Shown here: one piece after another, positions 26,152 through 35,167 of the stretch
Numbering within the stretch: position 1 is the stretch's first letter
How the letters are laid out: each line of letters begins with the position of its first letter
From: Sulfurimonas sp. HSL3-7
Lineage (GTDB): Bacteria > Campylobacterota > Campylobacteria > Campylobacterales > Sulfurimonadaceae
NCBI RefSeq assembly: GCF_039645985.1
Contig: NZ_CP147919.1
Location: forward strand, 1,798,001 to 1,862,000
Length of the DNA stretch: 64,000 nt
Reading direction: 5' to 3'
The notes under the pieces: generated by a model
Seen by the model: the letters and a program-made list of their open reading frames with translations, nothing else
Databases searched by the model: none
Told to the model about the DNA's origin: nothing
Program-made: the position numbers and the translations under genes

Positions 26152-26442
26152 TTACTTTTCGTAATCCACCACTTTGCTTGATGTCGTCACCTCTTTAATG
26201 AAAGCAACAACTTCCAGATGCGCCGGATGCGTGGCATACTCCGCCAGCCCCTCTTTTGTTTCAAATGTCGAGATCAAGGAGAGGTCCATCGCCCGTTCAC
26301 TGCCGTTGAAATCAATGCCCACTTCCATGGAAAGCAGCGGATCGATCTTTTCGACAAGTGCTTCAAGCATCTCTTTAGCCTTGGCAATATTTTCTGCCTT
26401 GTTTTCCTCTTTGAATGTAAACATCACAATATGAACGATCAT
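26152..26442 (-). CDS. Dabb-family (stress-responsive alpha/beta barrel) protein
   Basis: I start at the ATG at 26442 (IVHIVMFTFKEEN), preceded by GGAG; eight more codons are open upstream. The 96-residue protein fits the dimeric ferredoxin-like Dabb fold: VHIVMFTFK strand, a helix AKEMLEALVEKI, MEVGIDFNG, DLSLISTFETKEGLAEYATHPAHLEVV with the conserved His. These are small proteins of various or unknown activity. Monocistronic. Confidence 0.85.
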   Translation of the reverse strand: MIVHIVMFTFKEENKAENIAKAKEMLEALVEKIDPLLSMEVGIDFNGSERAMDLSLISTFETKEGLAEYATHPAHLEVVAFIKEVTTSSKVVDYEK

Positions 26443-26495
26443 TTTTTCTCCATTTCTTTTTCGCAATTTTACCCAAACTAGGCTACTATCTGTTT

Positions 26496-26678
26496 ATGAG
26501 AGAACTTTATGGCAGTGCAATTCTTTTTTTCTACTTTTTGACATGGCCTTTTCTTGCCTGTCTGCCTCTTCTCTACTATTTCTCTGATCTGAACAACCGT
26601 CCCGTTTTAAATACGTTTTGGCCGCTTTGTCTTGTTCTGATCATTCAGAATCGACGGAAGCTTTTCAATGCAAAGTAA
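26496..26678 (+). CDS. Small hydrophobic protein upstream of cls
   Basis: A 60-residue frame with two hydrophobic stretches (FFYFLTWPFLACLPLLYYF and FWPLCLVLII) and a basic tail. It overlaps the start of the cardiolipin synthase gene by 11 nt, which suggests coupled translation. There is no strong ribosome site. It could be a genuine two-pass peptide or a chance frame. Confidence 0.4.
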   Translation: MRELYGSAILFFYFLTWPFLACLPLLYYFSDLNNRPVLNTFWPLCLVLIIQNRRKLFNAK

Positions 26679-28059
26679 CCTGTTCGAATTTTTGGGCCTG
26701 CACGGCGTTTTTATCATAACCGAGATCATCATCGTGTTTGCCATGCTGCATATGCTCTATCAAAGACGTTCTCCGACAAGTATCATATCCTGGCTCCTGC
26801 TGATGGTGATCGTACCCTACGTCTCCATTCTGCTCTACGTTATCTTCGGTATTCGCAAACGTCCGGTTAAAAAGAGCAAGTCTTCGCTGCACGTCAAAGG
26901 GGTCGGTGAAACGGCAGGAAAGGTCAACAGCATCGACGGTATCCTGCGTTCCAACGGCATTGCCGGGGTAAGCGCACATAACAGTTTCGAGTTTATCAGT
27001 GACAATGTCAAAGCCTACGAAACCCTAATGGATGAGATCAAAAATGCGAAGAAGAGCATCAGTCTCAGCACCTATCTCCTGAAAAAAGACAAGGTCACAA
27101 AAACAATCATCAATGCCCTGATAGAGAAAGCCTCAGAAGGTATTCATGTACGGCTGCTGCTTGACTCGCTCGGCTCCTACAAACTCTATTTTTTTCAAGG
27201 TCCGCTCAAAAAACTGAGAAAAGCGGGATGTGAGGTCCACTTTTTCATGCCTCTTCTTCGTCTGCCCTATCAGAACTCCATCAATCTTCGCAACCACCGC
27301 AAGATCTACCTTTTTGACGAAACCACCCTGATCACCGGAGGGATGAACCTCTCAAAGAAGTATATGGGACCGGCAAAGGACCCGCGTCAATGGGGGGATA
27401 TACTGTTCAAATCACAGGGGGATGCGGCCTACCAGTATGCCCAGATCTTTGAAGCCGACTGGGCCTATGCCACCGGTTCTGCACTTCGCCAGGCAGCCCT
27501 GCCTGTTAAGAAAGTCTACGGTGACGCCTATATCCAGGTCGTACCCTCCGGACCCGACATCGAAGGGGATGCCCTTTTTGAAGCGCTCATCAGTGCGATC
27601 CACTCCGCGACAGAGCGCATCTGGATCGTCACCCCCTATTTTTTACCCGATGAGACCCTGATGCTGGCACTTCGAATCGCCAAACACAAAGGGCTTGATA
27701 TCAAACTGATCACACCGAAACAATCCGATCACATCGTCGCCGACTTGAGCCGAAGTTCCTACATGCGCGAACTCCAGGAAGAAGGCATTGATCTGGTCTT
27801 GTATACAGGTAATATTCTGCATGCCAAAGCCATTCTCTTTGACAGGAAGGCGGTCATGATCGGCTCAGTCAATATTGACAACCGCTCTTTGCTGCTCAAT
27901 TACGAAGCCGTCAGTTTTGCCTATTCTGAAACCATCATCGGCGAGATAGAGGCGTGGATGAAAGGTTTTATCGACAATGCAGAGACGCGAATGCCGGAGG
28001 CTTCAAAATTGCGTCGTATCATAGAAAATTTCATGCGTATCTTAGCTCCGCAGCTCTAA
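26668..28059 (+). CDS. cls: Cardiolipin synthase (phospholipase D superfamily)
   Basis: Cls joins two phosphatidylglycerols, or PG and another phospholipid, into cardiolipin at the inner membrane. The 463-residue product has two N-terminal membrane helices (about 12-30 and 38-60) and two HKD motifs: His210-x-Lys212-x4-Asp217 with GGMN, and His385-x-Lys387-x4-Asp392 with GSVN. This is the full ClsA-type layout. An EEP-family gene follows 10 bases after the stop. Confidence 0.93.
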   Translation: MQSNLFEFLGLHGVFIITEIIIVFAMLHMLYQRRSPTSIISWLLLMVIVPYVSILLYVIFGIRKRPVKKSKSSLHVKGVGETAGKVNSIDGILRSNGIAGVSAHNSFEFISDNVKAYETLMDEIKNAKKSISLSTYLLKKDKVTKTIINALIEKASEGIHVRLLLDSLGSYKLYFFQGPLKKLRKAGCEVHFFMPLLRLPYQNSINLRNHRKIYLFDETTLITGGMNLSKKYMGPAKDPRQWGDILFKSQGDAAYQYAQIFEADWAYATGSALRQAALPVKKVYGDAYIQVVPSGPDIEGDALFEALISAIHSATERIWIVTPYFLPDETLMLALRIAKHKGLDIKLITPKQSDHIVADLSRSSYMRELQEEGIDLVLYTGNILHAKAILFDRKAVMIGSVNIDNRSLLLNYEAVSFAYSETIIGEIEAWMKGFIDNAETRMPEASKLRRIIENFMRILAPQL

Positions 28060-28069
28060 AGGATCACCT

Positions 28070-28807
28070 ATTTTAAAACCCAAGCTCTTCCCGCAACAAC
28101 TTCAGCACCAGCATCACCTCCTCCCAAAAGAGTTTTCCCTGCTTGTATGGAACATTCATAAAGAGAACCTTCAACCGCAATTTCAGCACGCCTTCAAAGC
28201 CATTCTTCACGACTACCCGTCAGATTTTCTCCTCTTTCAAGAGGCCAAGTTTCCCAAAAAAATGGCCTCTATCCTGGACGATTTCTCCTATGCAATGGCA
28301 AGCAACATCGAGACGTTTCAGCACCTCTACGGTGTCTTGACAGCGACCCAGGTCGCTTTTAAAAAGATCCGCCAGAACCTCTCGCACCGCCGCGAGGTCG
28401 GTATGATCACCCATAAAAGTATGCTCATCACACACCACCAGCTTCCTAATGGCCAGAATCTCCACGTTGTCAATATTCATGCCATCAATTTTGTCTCTAT
28501 AAAGATATTTACGAAAGAGCTGGAGAAGATCAAAACGGAGCTGCACAGCTGCAGCGGACCGATGATCGTCGGAGGAGATTTCAACAACTGGACGAAAAAA
28601 CGGATGAAGGCACTGGAAGCTTTTCAACAAGCACTCGGATTGGAAAAAGCAGAAGTCCATCAGGAACATCACATCAAACAGATCTTTGCAAAACCCCTTG
28701 ACCATATCTTCTACAAAGATCTTAAACTGCTCAAAGCAGAAGCGATCGATACCAAAAACGTCTCAGACCACAATCCCATCTATGCCACGTTCAGCGTTAA
28801 GAGTTAA
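28070..28807 (+). CDS. Endonuclease/exonuclease/phosphatase (EEP) family protein, probable ATT start
   Basis: The reading frame encodes the whole EEP fold: WNIHKEN, the catalytic FLLFQEAK, VNIHAINF, IVGGDFNNW, LDHIFY and VSDHNPI. The first two motifs lie upstream of the first ATG (28262), so that ATG would give a broken enzyme. The frame is open back to 28046 and contains no ATG, GTG or TTG there. AAAGGA at 28058-28063 sits six bases before ATT at 28070, giving 245 residues. The gene follows cls closely, so it may act on lipids or nucleic acids; the substrate is unknown. Its last codons are the first units of a long 7-bp repeat. Confidence 0.75.
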   Translation: MLKPKLFPQQLQHQHHLLPKEFSLLVWNIHKENLQPQFQHAFKAILHDYPSDFLLFQEAKFPKKMASILDDFSYAMASNIETFQHLYGVLTATQVAFKKIRQNLSHRREVGMITHKSMLITHHQLPNGQNLHVVNIHAINFVSIKIFTKELEKIKTELHSCSGPMIVGGDFNNWTKKRMKALEAFQQALGLEKAEVHQEHHIKQIFAKPLDHIFYKDLKLLKAEAIDTKNVSDHNPIYATFSVKS

Positions 28808-28956
28808 GAGTTAAGAGTTAAGAGTTAAGAGTTAAGAGTTAAGAGTTAAGAGTTAAGAGTTAAGAGTTAAGAGTTAAGAGTTAAGAGTTAAGAGTTAAGA
28901 GTTAAGAGTTAAGAGTTAAGAGTTAAGAGTTAAGAGTTAAGAGTTAAGAGTTAAGA
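28796..28956. repeat. 23 tandem copies of a 7-bp unit (GTTAAGA)
   Basis: The unit repeats perfectly for 161 bp. It begins inside the last codons of the EEP gene, whose TAA stop is itself made by the second unit. Every reading frame through the array hits TAA within seven codons on either strand, so copy changes cannot extend a protein through it. Confidence 0.97.
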
Positions 28957-28990
28957 AAGGTGGCGCAGCTCATCTTAACCAGAACTGAAC

Positions 28991-29119
28991 TTTGAAGCGT
29001 TAGATTTGGTGCAGGTTGTGCAGAAGTGAACCCGAAGATGTACATCGGTACATCGAGAGGTGAACTTCTGTGCAAAGTGCGCCGATACCCGAAGGGGCAG
29101 ACCCAGCTAACGCTTCAAA
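28991..29119. repeat. 129-bp palindromic element with 13-bp terminal inverted repeats
   Basis: Ends TTTGAAGCGTTAG and its complement are perfect. Inside, two 36-nt arms (about 29008-29043 and 29048-29083) match at 25 of 36 positions around the loop ATCG, with GATGTAC/GTACATC perfect at the tip. The right end contains the TGA stop of the transporter gene at 29115. No coding potential is evident. Confidence 0.7.
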
Positions 29120-30470
29120 TAAGGTGGCTCCAGAAGAGTTTGGCGATCAGGACGATCAGCGCAATACCGACCAGGTTAAAGACCAGCCCATACTTCGCCA
29201 TGACCTTCACATCCACTACCCCCGATGACATGGCGATCGCATTCGGTGGTGTCGCAATGGGCAGCATAAAGGCGTAACTGGCACAGAGTGTCGCCACCAT
29301 CATGAAGAGACGGGTATCGATACCACTCTGCTCTGCCACCGAGTAAATCACCGGCAGCATAATCGAGATCAGTGCCGTATTGGAGGTCACCTCCGTCGTA
29401 AAAGTGACGATCGCCGCAATGGCCAGCAGAAGCAGAACCGGGGCCAGGGTGGTCATCCCCACGATATACGAAGCGACCTGATCGGCCAAACCGGTCACTG
29501 AGAAAGCCTCCGCAATCGAAAAACCGGCACCAAATAGCAGCATAATACGGTACGGGATCTTATCTTTGTCGCCCATCCACTCAAGCAGACGAAACGGCGG
29601 TGCGAAAAGAAGCAGCCCGGCAGAGAGCAGGATGACCGGTTCGCTCATCCCCAGACCGTTCCAGTAAGGTTTTATCGGCGCATTAACCAACAACAGCAGC
29701 ATCAGCGAGGCCAATAAGAACATCACTTTCTTCTGCGACAGTGTCATCGCTTTATGCTCGATATTTCTCGTTATTTTCACCTTGCCGACACCGATACTCA
29801 ACACAGAGGCGACCGCAATAAACATCGTGACTGAGAGCGGCGCGACCATCCAGATCCATTGAAAAAAGGGGATCGCTTCCATCCCTTTCTCCTCCATCAC
29901 CCCAAGAAGGATCAGGTTCGGCGGCGTCCCGATCGGCGTCAATATCCCCCCTACACTCGCCCCATAGGCAATAGAAAGTGCGAAACGGAGTTTGAGCTTA
30001 GGCTCAGCAGAGAGATAGAGCGCTATAGGGATCAGCAGCAGGGCCGTTGTCGTATTGGAGAGTATGGAGCTGAGCAGGCCCGAAGTGATCGTCAGAGAGA
30101 AGACGATCCCCTTTGCCGTATTGGGAAACAGCAGCAATACCTTGTCTGCGATCCAGGTATGCAGCCCTGTCTTTTCCACCGCTATTGCCAGTAAAAATCC
30201 CCCGAAAAAAAGATAGATGATGGGATTGGCATAGTTGACCGTTGTCGCTTTGGTACTTAAAATACCCAGCGTCGGAAAAAGGACGATCGGTAAAAGAGAG
30301 GCCACACCAAGGGCGAGTCCCTCATTGGTCCAAAGCGTCACTAAAAGGACCAGCGCCCCGATTAACGCCGACTGCTGATAGTTCAGAAAAAGGAAGGCAA
30401 GAGCGAACGAAAGAACACCCAGAATCAGCGCAGTTGCTATCTTCTTTATCTGTAGACGCTCTTCATTCAT
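29115..30470 (-). CDS. DASS/SLC13-family anion transporter
   Basis: This 451-residue, about 12-helix protein has the two SNT signatures of sodium/dicarboxylate symporters: SNTTTALLLIP in the first half and TSNTALISIMLP in the second, each followed by conserved Pro-rich loops (GTPPNLILLG, ATPPNAIAMS). The family imports dicarboxylates, sulfate or phosphate with Na+. The substrate cannot be read from sequence. It lies just downstream of gpsA (8-nt gap). Its stop codon sits within the arm of the 129-bp palindrome, which may act as 3' structure. Confidence 0.92.
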   Translation of the reverse strand: MNEERLQIKKIATALILGVLSFALAFLFLNYQQSALIGALVLLVTLWTNEGLALGVASLLPIVLFPTLGILSTKATTVNYANPIIYLFFGGFLLAIAVEKTGLHTWIADKVLLLFPNTAKGIVFSLTITSGLLSSILSNTTTALLLIPIALYLSAEPKLKLRFALSIAYGASVGGILTPIGTPPNLILLGVMEEKGMEAIPFFQWIWMVAPLSVTMFIAVASVLSIGVGKVKITRNIEHKAMTLSQKKVMFLLASLMLLLLVNAPIKPYWNGLGMSEPVILLSAGLLLFAPPFRLLEWMGDKDKIPYRIMLLFGAGFSIAEAFSVTGLADQVASYIVGMTTLAPVLLLLAIAAIVTFTTEVTSNTALISIMLPVIYSVAEQSGIDTRLFMMVATLCASYAFMLPIATPPNAIAMSSGVVDVKVMAKYGLVFNLVGIALIVLIAKLFWSHLI

Positions 30471-30478
30471 CGTTATCC

Positions 30479-31375
30479 CTAGCGCGTCAAAAGATCGTTC
30501 AGGCTTTTCAGCGGCTCTTTGCCTTCTAAAATAGCATAAACCTCTGCTGCGATAGGCAGGTAGATACCGCGTTCTGCGGCAATAATATTGAGCGCATAGG
30601 CCGTACCGATTCCCTCGGCCACCTCACCCAATTCTTCAAGAATCTCCGTTTGCGATTTCCCAGCGGCAAGTCCCAGACCCACGCGAAAATTACGTGACAT
30701 GGTCGAAGACGCTGTCAGGAAAAGATCCCCCGCACCGCTGAGACCCAAAAAGGTGTCATCTTCGGCACCGTAATGCTTGCCAAAACGGTGCATCTCGACC
30801 AGACCGCGGGAGATAAGTGACGCACTTGCATTATTGCCGAGCTTCAGCCCCTGCGTGATCCCCGCTGCGATAGCGATCACGTTTTTATAGGAGCCTGACA
30901 CCTCGGCCCCCACCACATCGGCACTCACATAGGTACGGATAAAGGCGGGAAAAAATTCGGCAAAAGCCATCGCGAGCTGCTCGTCAGTGGAGTTGATCAC
31001 CAGGGCGGTAGGCAGTGACTGCATGACCTCGGCTGCGAATGAAGGGCCGGAAAGATAGGCCAGGCAGGCTTCGGGCACATGTTTTACGAAAATCTCGTTA
31101 AGAAAACGACCGCTGGAAGCTTCGATACCTTTGGCGGCGACCAGGACTTTCTGGTCATGATAGGTAAAGTGGTCATCCAGCCAACAGGCCACCTGCTGTG
31201 CCGGTATCGCCATGACCAGATACTCCAGCTTCAGTACCTCTTCGAGTGAAACAAAGTTTTCGATATCACGCTTTGTCCGCGAGGTGATATAGACCTCGTT
31301 CTCGGGATTTTGACGAAAAGCAAACGCAAGCGCCTGTCCCCATTTCCCCGCTCCAATAACGCCTATCTTCTTCAC
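30479..31375 (-). CDS. gpsA: Glycerol-3-phosphate dehydrogenase [NAD(P)+]
   Basis: GpsA reduces dihydroxyacetone phosphate to sn-glycerol-3-phosphate, the backbone of phospholipids. The 298 residues start with the Rossmann GVIGAGKWGQAL, then have VAAKGIE, YLSGPSFAAEV, GSYKNVIAIAAGI with the catalytic Lys, and GLSGAGDLFLT. It is short compared with the about 340 of enterobacteria, as is normal in Campylobacterota. It shares one base with the upstream RCK-domain gene. Confidence 0.96.
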   Translation of the reverse strand: MKKIGVIGAGKWGQALAFAFRQNPENEVYITSRTKRDIENFVSLEEVLKLEYLVMAIPAQQVACWLDDHFTYHDQKVLVAAKGIEASSGRFLNEIFVKHVPEACLAYLSGPSFAAEVMQSLPTALVINSTDEQLAMAFAEFFPAFIRTYVSADVVGAEVSGSYKNVIAIAAGITQGLKLGNNASASLISRGLVEMHRFGKHYGAEDDTFLGLSGAGDLFLTASSTMSRNFRVGLGLAAGKSQTEILEELGEVAEGIGTAYALNIIAAERGIYLPIAAEVYAILEGKEPLKSLNDLLTR

Positions 31376-32061
31376 TACACTCTCCTTTTAAGTTTCTCAA
31401 TATTCTCATCATATCCGATCACAACTAAAATATCCCCCACTTCAATTCGGTGTTTATACCCTTTTGATGTAAACACGAAATGGGTCTGCATCGTCTCGTC
31501 AACAACGGCCAGAACGATCAACTCGCTCTGCAGCTGCAGCGAAACGTCATACAGTAGCTCGCCGATGAGCGGCGAACCGGCTTCGAGTACGATCTGTACC
31601 GTTTTCAAGGCCGCCTCTTCCTGCATGATCTCCCCCATGACATAGGTGACGATCGGCCGTTCAAGCACCTCGATGATGATATCTGCCGTCGTCTGAAGTT
31701 TGGAGATCACCTTGTTCGCTCCGGCCAGACGAAGTTTTGAGGCATGTTCCTGGGTCGAGGCGAGCGCGATCAGCCTGGCATCATCCAGGCCGTCACGCAG
31801 ACCGATCGTCAAAAAGACATTCGAAACGTCATCGTCCAGTGCACAGATGAAGAGGGTCTCCTGCATATTAAAACGCTTGAACTCATCCCAGTTGTCATCA
31901 AGATCAAATATTTTGGCGGCAATCCCCTCTTTTTTAGCCTCCTCGACAGAGGCCTCGGTCAGTGCATAGACCTCTACGCCGAGATAAGCCTCTCTGACCT
32001 GCCGTACGACCTCTTTGGCAAACTCTTCATAACCGAAAACGACCACATGATATGTCTTCAT
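31375..32061 (-). CDS. RCK/TrkA-N domain protein, partner of the adjacent K+ channel
   Basis: The 228-residue soluble protein has an N-terminal Rossmann-like TrkA-N domain (HVVVFGYEEFAKEVVRQV, IFDLDDNWDEF, FICALDDDVSNVFLTI) and a C-terminal TrkA-C-like domain (YKHRIEVGDILVVIGYDENI). Such domains bind NAD(H) or nucleotides and gate K+ transport. It overlaps the channel gene by 4 nt, so the two proteins are probably made together and may form a mixed gating ring. No separate TrkH/KtrB is in the window. Confidence 0.85.
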   Translation of the reverse strand: MKTYHVVVFGYEEFAKEVVRQVREAYLGVEVYALTEASVEEAKKEGIAAKIFDLDDNWDEFKRFNMQETLFICALDDDVSNVFLTIGLRDGLDDARLIALASTQEHASKLRLAGANKVISKLQTTADIIIEVLERPIVTYVMGEIMQEEAALKTVQIVLEAGSPLIGELLYDVSLQLQSELIVLAVVDETMQTHFVFTSKGYKHRIEVGDILVVIGYDENIEKLKRRV

Positions 32062-33683
32062 CGCAACCTCATATGGGTAAATAGTCTGAACTCGTTGATC
32101 ATCGAATGTTCACCCGCGACGATCATAATATCCCCCTTCTCCAGAGGCGTCTCCGGCGGCGGATTGAAAAGGAAGCCTTCTGCACTCACTTTTGACAGTC
32201 CGATCAGCAGGAGCCGGTGCCGGCGGATATGCATATCATCGACCTTCTTGAAGTTGTCTGCGATCCGTTCATTTACAACGATCTCTTCCATCGCCGTACC
32301 CGACTCTTCCGCACGCAGCATGCTCATCGTCTCGAAAGCGATCGGCCGGCCGCTGTACTCTTTGGAAAGCAGTCCGATCAGCTCCTGAGAATAGACGATA
32401 TGGTTGACCCCGGCAAGCTGCAGCTTGCGGCGGTTTCTTTTGTCATGCAACAGGGAAAGAATCCGCATATTGTGATCGATGGAACGCAGTGTCAGCGCGG
32501 TGTAGACATTGGCGATATCACTCTCACCCAGCAGAATAACGGCGTTCACCTGTTTCTCAAAATCGAGTCCCATCTTTTGATAGGAGGAGAGCGATGCCGC
32601 ATCTAACTGCAGAGCATAAAGCTGATTTTCTTTTGCCTCTTTGACCCGCTGATGGTCCGTATCCAGAACCACGACGTTGCGGCCGCTTCGGCGCAGTTTC
32701 GAAGCGGTCTGACGGGCGACGATGCCGTAGCCGCAGATCAGATAGAAGTGTTTGAGCCCTTTGACGTCTGCCAGTATTTTGTTCTCGCGGATATCATCCA
32801 GCTTTTCGGTAAAGGCGGTGACGACGATCGAGGTGGCGAAAGAGATCACCGCGATACCCGAGATGATCACGACGATAGCCACCGTCCGTCCCTCGCTTGT
32901 CACCGGGGTCACATCGCCGTATCCGACAGTCGAGATCGTCACGATCGACCAGTAAAACGCATCGAAAAGAGTGTTGATCGGCGAATTCGGGTTGTTGGAC
33001 TCCATCACATAGATTAGAACCGAAGCGACGAAGACCACGACGCTCGCGAAAGTCAAAAGGGTCAGCAGTTCGAACTTTTTGTGCGAAAGAATGTAACCGA
33101 AATACTGCATATTCTGGGTGTAGCGGAAGATTTTGAAGACCCGAAACAGTATGAAAAGCCGCAGCAGCCTCAGTTCATGGAAGAACGGCATAATCGCCAG
33201 AAGGTCGATGATCGCCGCCGGCGAACGGACATAGTTCCATTTGGCAAGAAATATCTTGAAGAGCGCGTGCCCGGTACGAAAACGCCGCTGCAGATGTTCG
33301 TCTCTCTCATACTGGTCGATGACGATATCGGACGAGTCGCTGATCACCCAGAAACGCAGCAGATATTCGATCAGAAAGATCACCGAGATGATGTAGTTGT
33401 TGAAAACGGCCCAAAAATCATTGATCTCATGACGCACTTCTCGAATCAGGATAATGACGCTTGAAAAGATCAGCACCATCATAAAGAGGTCAAAATAGCG
33501 TTTATAGACAAAGGCATTGTTTTCAAGAAGATTGTAGAAGAAGTTTTTCGCACTCTTGTAGCGCGGTGATGTCTTTAGGAAATAGGCCGTATCGACCAGA
33601 AACCGCGAAAGCAGCCCGACATATTTCTGTTTATACGATGAAGAAGAGACCCGCTCTGACTCTGTAAGCTCTTCTTGCATCAT
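32058..33683 (-). CDS. Six-helix K+ channel with cytoplasmic RCK domain
   Basis: The 541-residue protein has membrane helices between about 62 and 225, a pore with the K+ selectivity filter TVGYGD at 252-257, a last helix, then a TrkA-N domain (HFYLICGYGIVARQTA) and a TrkA-C domain (FNPPPETPLEKGDIMIVAG). Residues 172-187 carry regularly spaced basic residues (Arg172, 175, 181, Lys184, Arg187), as in an S4 voltage sensor. It thus looks like a voltage-gated-type channel with ligand-binding RCK domains in the inner membrane. The next gene encodes a second RCK protein. Confidence 0.9.
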   Translation of the reverse strand: MMQEELTESERVSSSSYKQKYVGLLSRFLVDTAYFLKTSPRYKSAKNFFYNLLENNAFVYKRYFDLFMMVLIFSSVIILIREVRHEINDFWAVFNNYIISVIFLIEYLLRFWVISDSSDIVIDQYERDEHLQRRFRTGHALFKIFLAKWNYVRSPAAIIDLLAIMPFFHELRLLRLFILFRVFKIFRYTQNMQYFGYILSHKKFELLTLLTFASVVVFVASVLIYVMESNNPNSPINTLFDAFYWSIVTISTVGYGDVTPVTSEGRTVAIVVIISGIAVISFATSIVVTAFTEKLDDIRENKILADVKGLKHFYLICGYGIVARQTASKLRRSGRNVVVLDTDHQRVKEAKENQLYALQLDAASLSSYQKMGLDFEKQVNAVILLGESDIANVYTALTLRSIDHNMRILSLLHDKRNRRKLQLAGVNHIVYSQELIGLLSKEYSGRPIAFETMSMLRAEESGTAMEEIVVNERIADNFKKVDDMHIRRHRLLLIGLSKVSAEGFLFNPPPETPLEKGDIMIVAGEHSMINEFRLFTHMRLR

Positions 33684-33690
33684 CGGATCT

Positions 33691-35115
33691 CTAGCCGAGT
33701 TTTGCTTTCAGCATCTCGTTGACCGTTTGCGGATTGGCCGTTCCCTTGCTCGCTTTCATCGTCTGACCGACAAAGAAGCCGAAGAGTTTGTCCTTGCCGC
33801 CGCGGTACTCTTCCACCTTGTCAGCATTGGCTGCGATGATCTCATCAATGATCTTTTCCAGAGCACCGGTGTCGTTCATCTGTTTAAGACCGAGCTTATC
33901 GATCGCACCGTCGACATCGCTCTCGTTCTCCATCAGATAGTCAAGGACCTCTTTTGCCGCCTTTCCGCTGATCGTTTTGTCTTCGATCCGCTTGACAAGG
34001 GTTCCGAGTGTCTTGGCATCCACTGGAGAACTTGTGATCGTCATGCCGCCTTTAAGGCGTCCCTGCAGCTCCACTGTCAGCCAGGTAACCGCATTTTTGG
34101 CATTGATGCCCTCTGCAAGCATCGCTTCAAAGAAGTGTGCCGTCTCAAGCTCGGCGGTAATAACGGCGGCGTCATATTCACGCATACCGTATTCGGAGAC
34201 CAGACGCTCTTTTTTCTCATCCGGCAGTTCCGGGATCTGCGAGTACGTTTCAAACATCTCGTCATCGATCACCGCTTTGAGCAGGTCAGGTTCCGGGAAA
34301 TAGCGGTAATCCGCCGCTTCTTCCTTGCCGCGCATTGAACGGGTCTCCTGCTTGTTCTGGTCAAACAGACGGGTCTCCTGGTAGATCTCTTCGTCATAGA
34401 CCCCGTCTTCCCACGCTTCAATCTGGCGCTCTACCTCGATCTCGATCGCTTTCTGGATAAAGCGGAAGCTGTTGATGTTCTTGATCTCGACACGGGTATA
34501 GAGCTTTTCATCGCCTTTCGGGCGGATTGAGACGTTGACGTCGACACGGAACGACCCCTCCTGCATATTCGCATTGGAGATGTCAAGGTAACGGACGATC
34601 GAGTGCAGCTTTTTGACGTACAGGACTGCCTCTTCGGCTGAACGCATATCCGGCTCAGAGACGATCTCCAGAAGCGGTGTTCCCGCACGGTTCAGGTCCA
34701 CTTTGGAGACAGCCCCTTCGTGGATGTTTTTACCGGCATCCGCTTCGATATGCGCACGGTTGATGCGGATGGTCTTTTTGGAGCCGTCCTCAAAATCGAT
34801 CTCCAGCTTGCCGTGCTCGACCACAGGCGTGTAGAGCTGTGTAATCTGGTATGCGGACGGACTGTCCGGGTAGAAGTAGGACTTGCGGTCGAAGAACGAG
34901 GTACGGTTGACCGTCGCACCGATCGCCGTTCCGAGCATTACCGATTTTTCCAGGACGCTTTTGTTAAGGACCGGCAAAGCACCCGGAAGTGCTAAACAGG
35001 TCGGACAAGTGTTGACATTGGGACGGTCATTGAAACTGGTCGGGCATGAACAAAAGAGTTTGGTATCTGTGTTGAGTTGGACGTGGACTTCAAGGCCGAT
35101 AACGACTTCAAACAT
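33691..35115 (-). CDS. gatB: Asp-tRNA(Asn)/Glu-tRNA(Gln) amidotransferase subunit B
   Basis: GatB is the kinase-like, tRNA-binding subunit of the GatCAB amidotransferase that forms Gln-tRNA and Asn-tRNA. The 474 residues begin [13 protein letters not shown], have the CSC...CPTCLALPG zinc region, the conserved [26 protein letters not shown] and [10 protein letters not shown], and end with the YqeY-like tail domain ([15 protein letters not shown]). gatA and gatC are not in the window. It ends 7 bases before the channel gene. Confidence 0.97.
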   Translation of the reverse strand: MFEVVIGLEVHVQLNTDTKLFCSCPTSFNDRPNVNTCPTCLALPGALPVLNKSVLEKSVMLGTAIGATVNRTSFFDRKSYFYPDSPSAYQITQLYTPVVEHGKLEIDFEDGSKKTIRINRAHIEADAGKNIHEGAVSKVDLNRAGTPLLEIVSEPDMRSAEEAVLYVKKLHSIVRYLDISNANMQEGSFRVDVNVSIRPKGDEKLYTRVEIKNINSFRFIQKAIEIEVERQIEAWEDGVYDEEIYQETRLFDQNKQETRSMRGKEEAADYRYFPEPDLLKAVIDDEMFETYSQIPELPDEKKERLVSEYGMREYDAAVITAELETAHFFEAMLAEGINAKNAVTWLTVELQGRLKGGMTITSSPVDAKTLGTLVKRIEDKTISGKAAKEVLDYLMENESDVDGAIDKLGLKQMNDTGALEKIIDEIIAANADKVEEYRGGKDKLFGFFVGQTMKASKGTANPQTVNEMLKAKLG

Positions 35116-35167
35116 TGGTTTCCTTGTGGAGAGGTCAGTCCCGGGACTGACTTTTTTAAAATATTTT

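Noticed and set aside
28262-28807. EEP gene starting at the ATG 28262.
   Set aside because: It would lack the first strand and the catalytic Glu motif, which are encoded in the same frame upstream.
28796-28956. CRISPR array.
   Set aside because: The unit is 7 bp and perfectly contiguous, with no spacers, and no cas genes are present.
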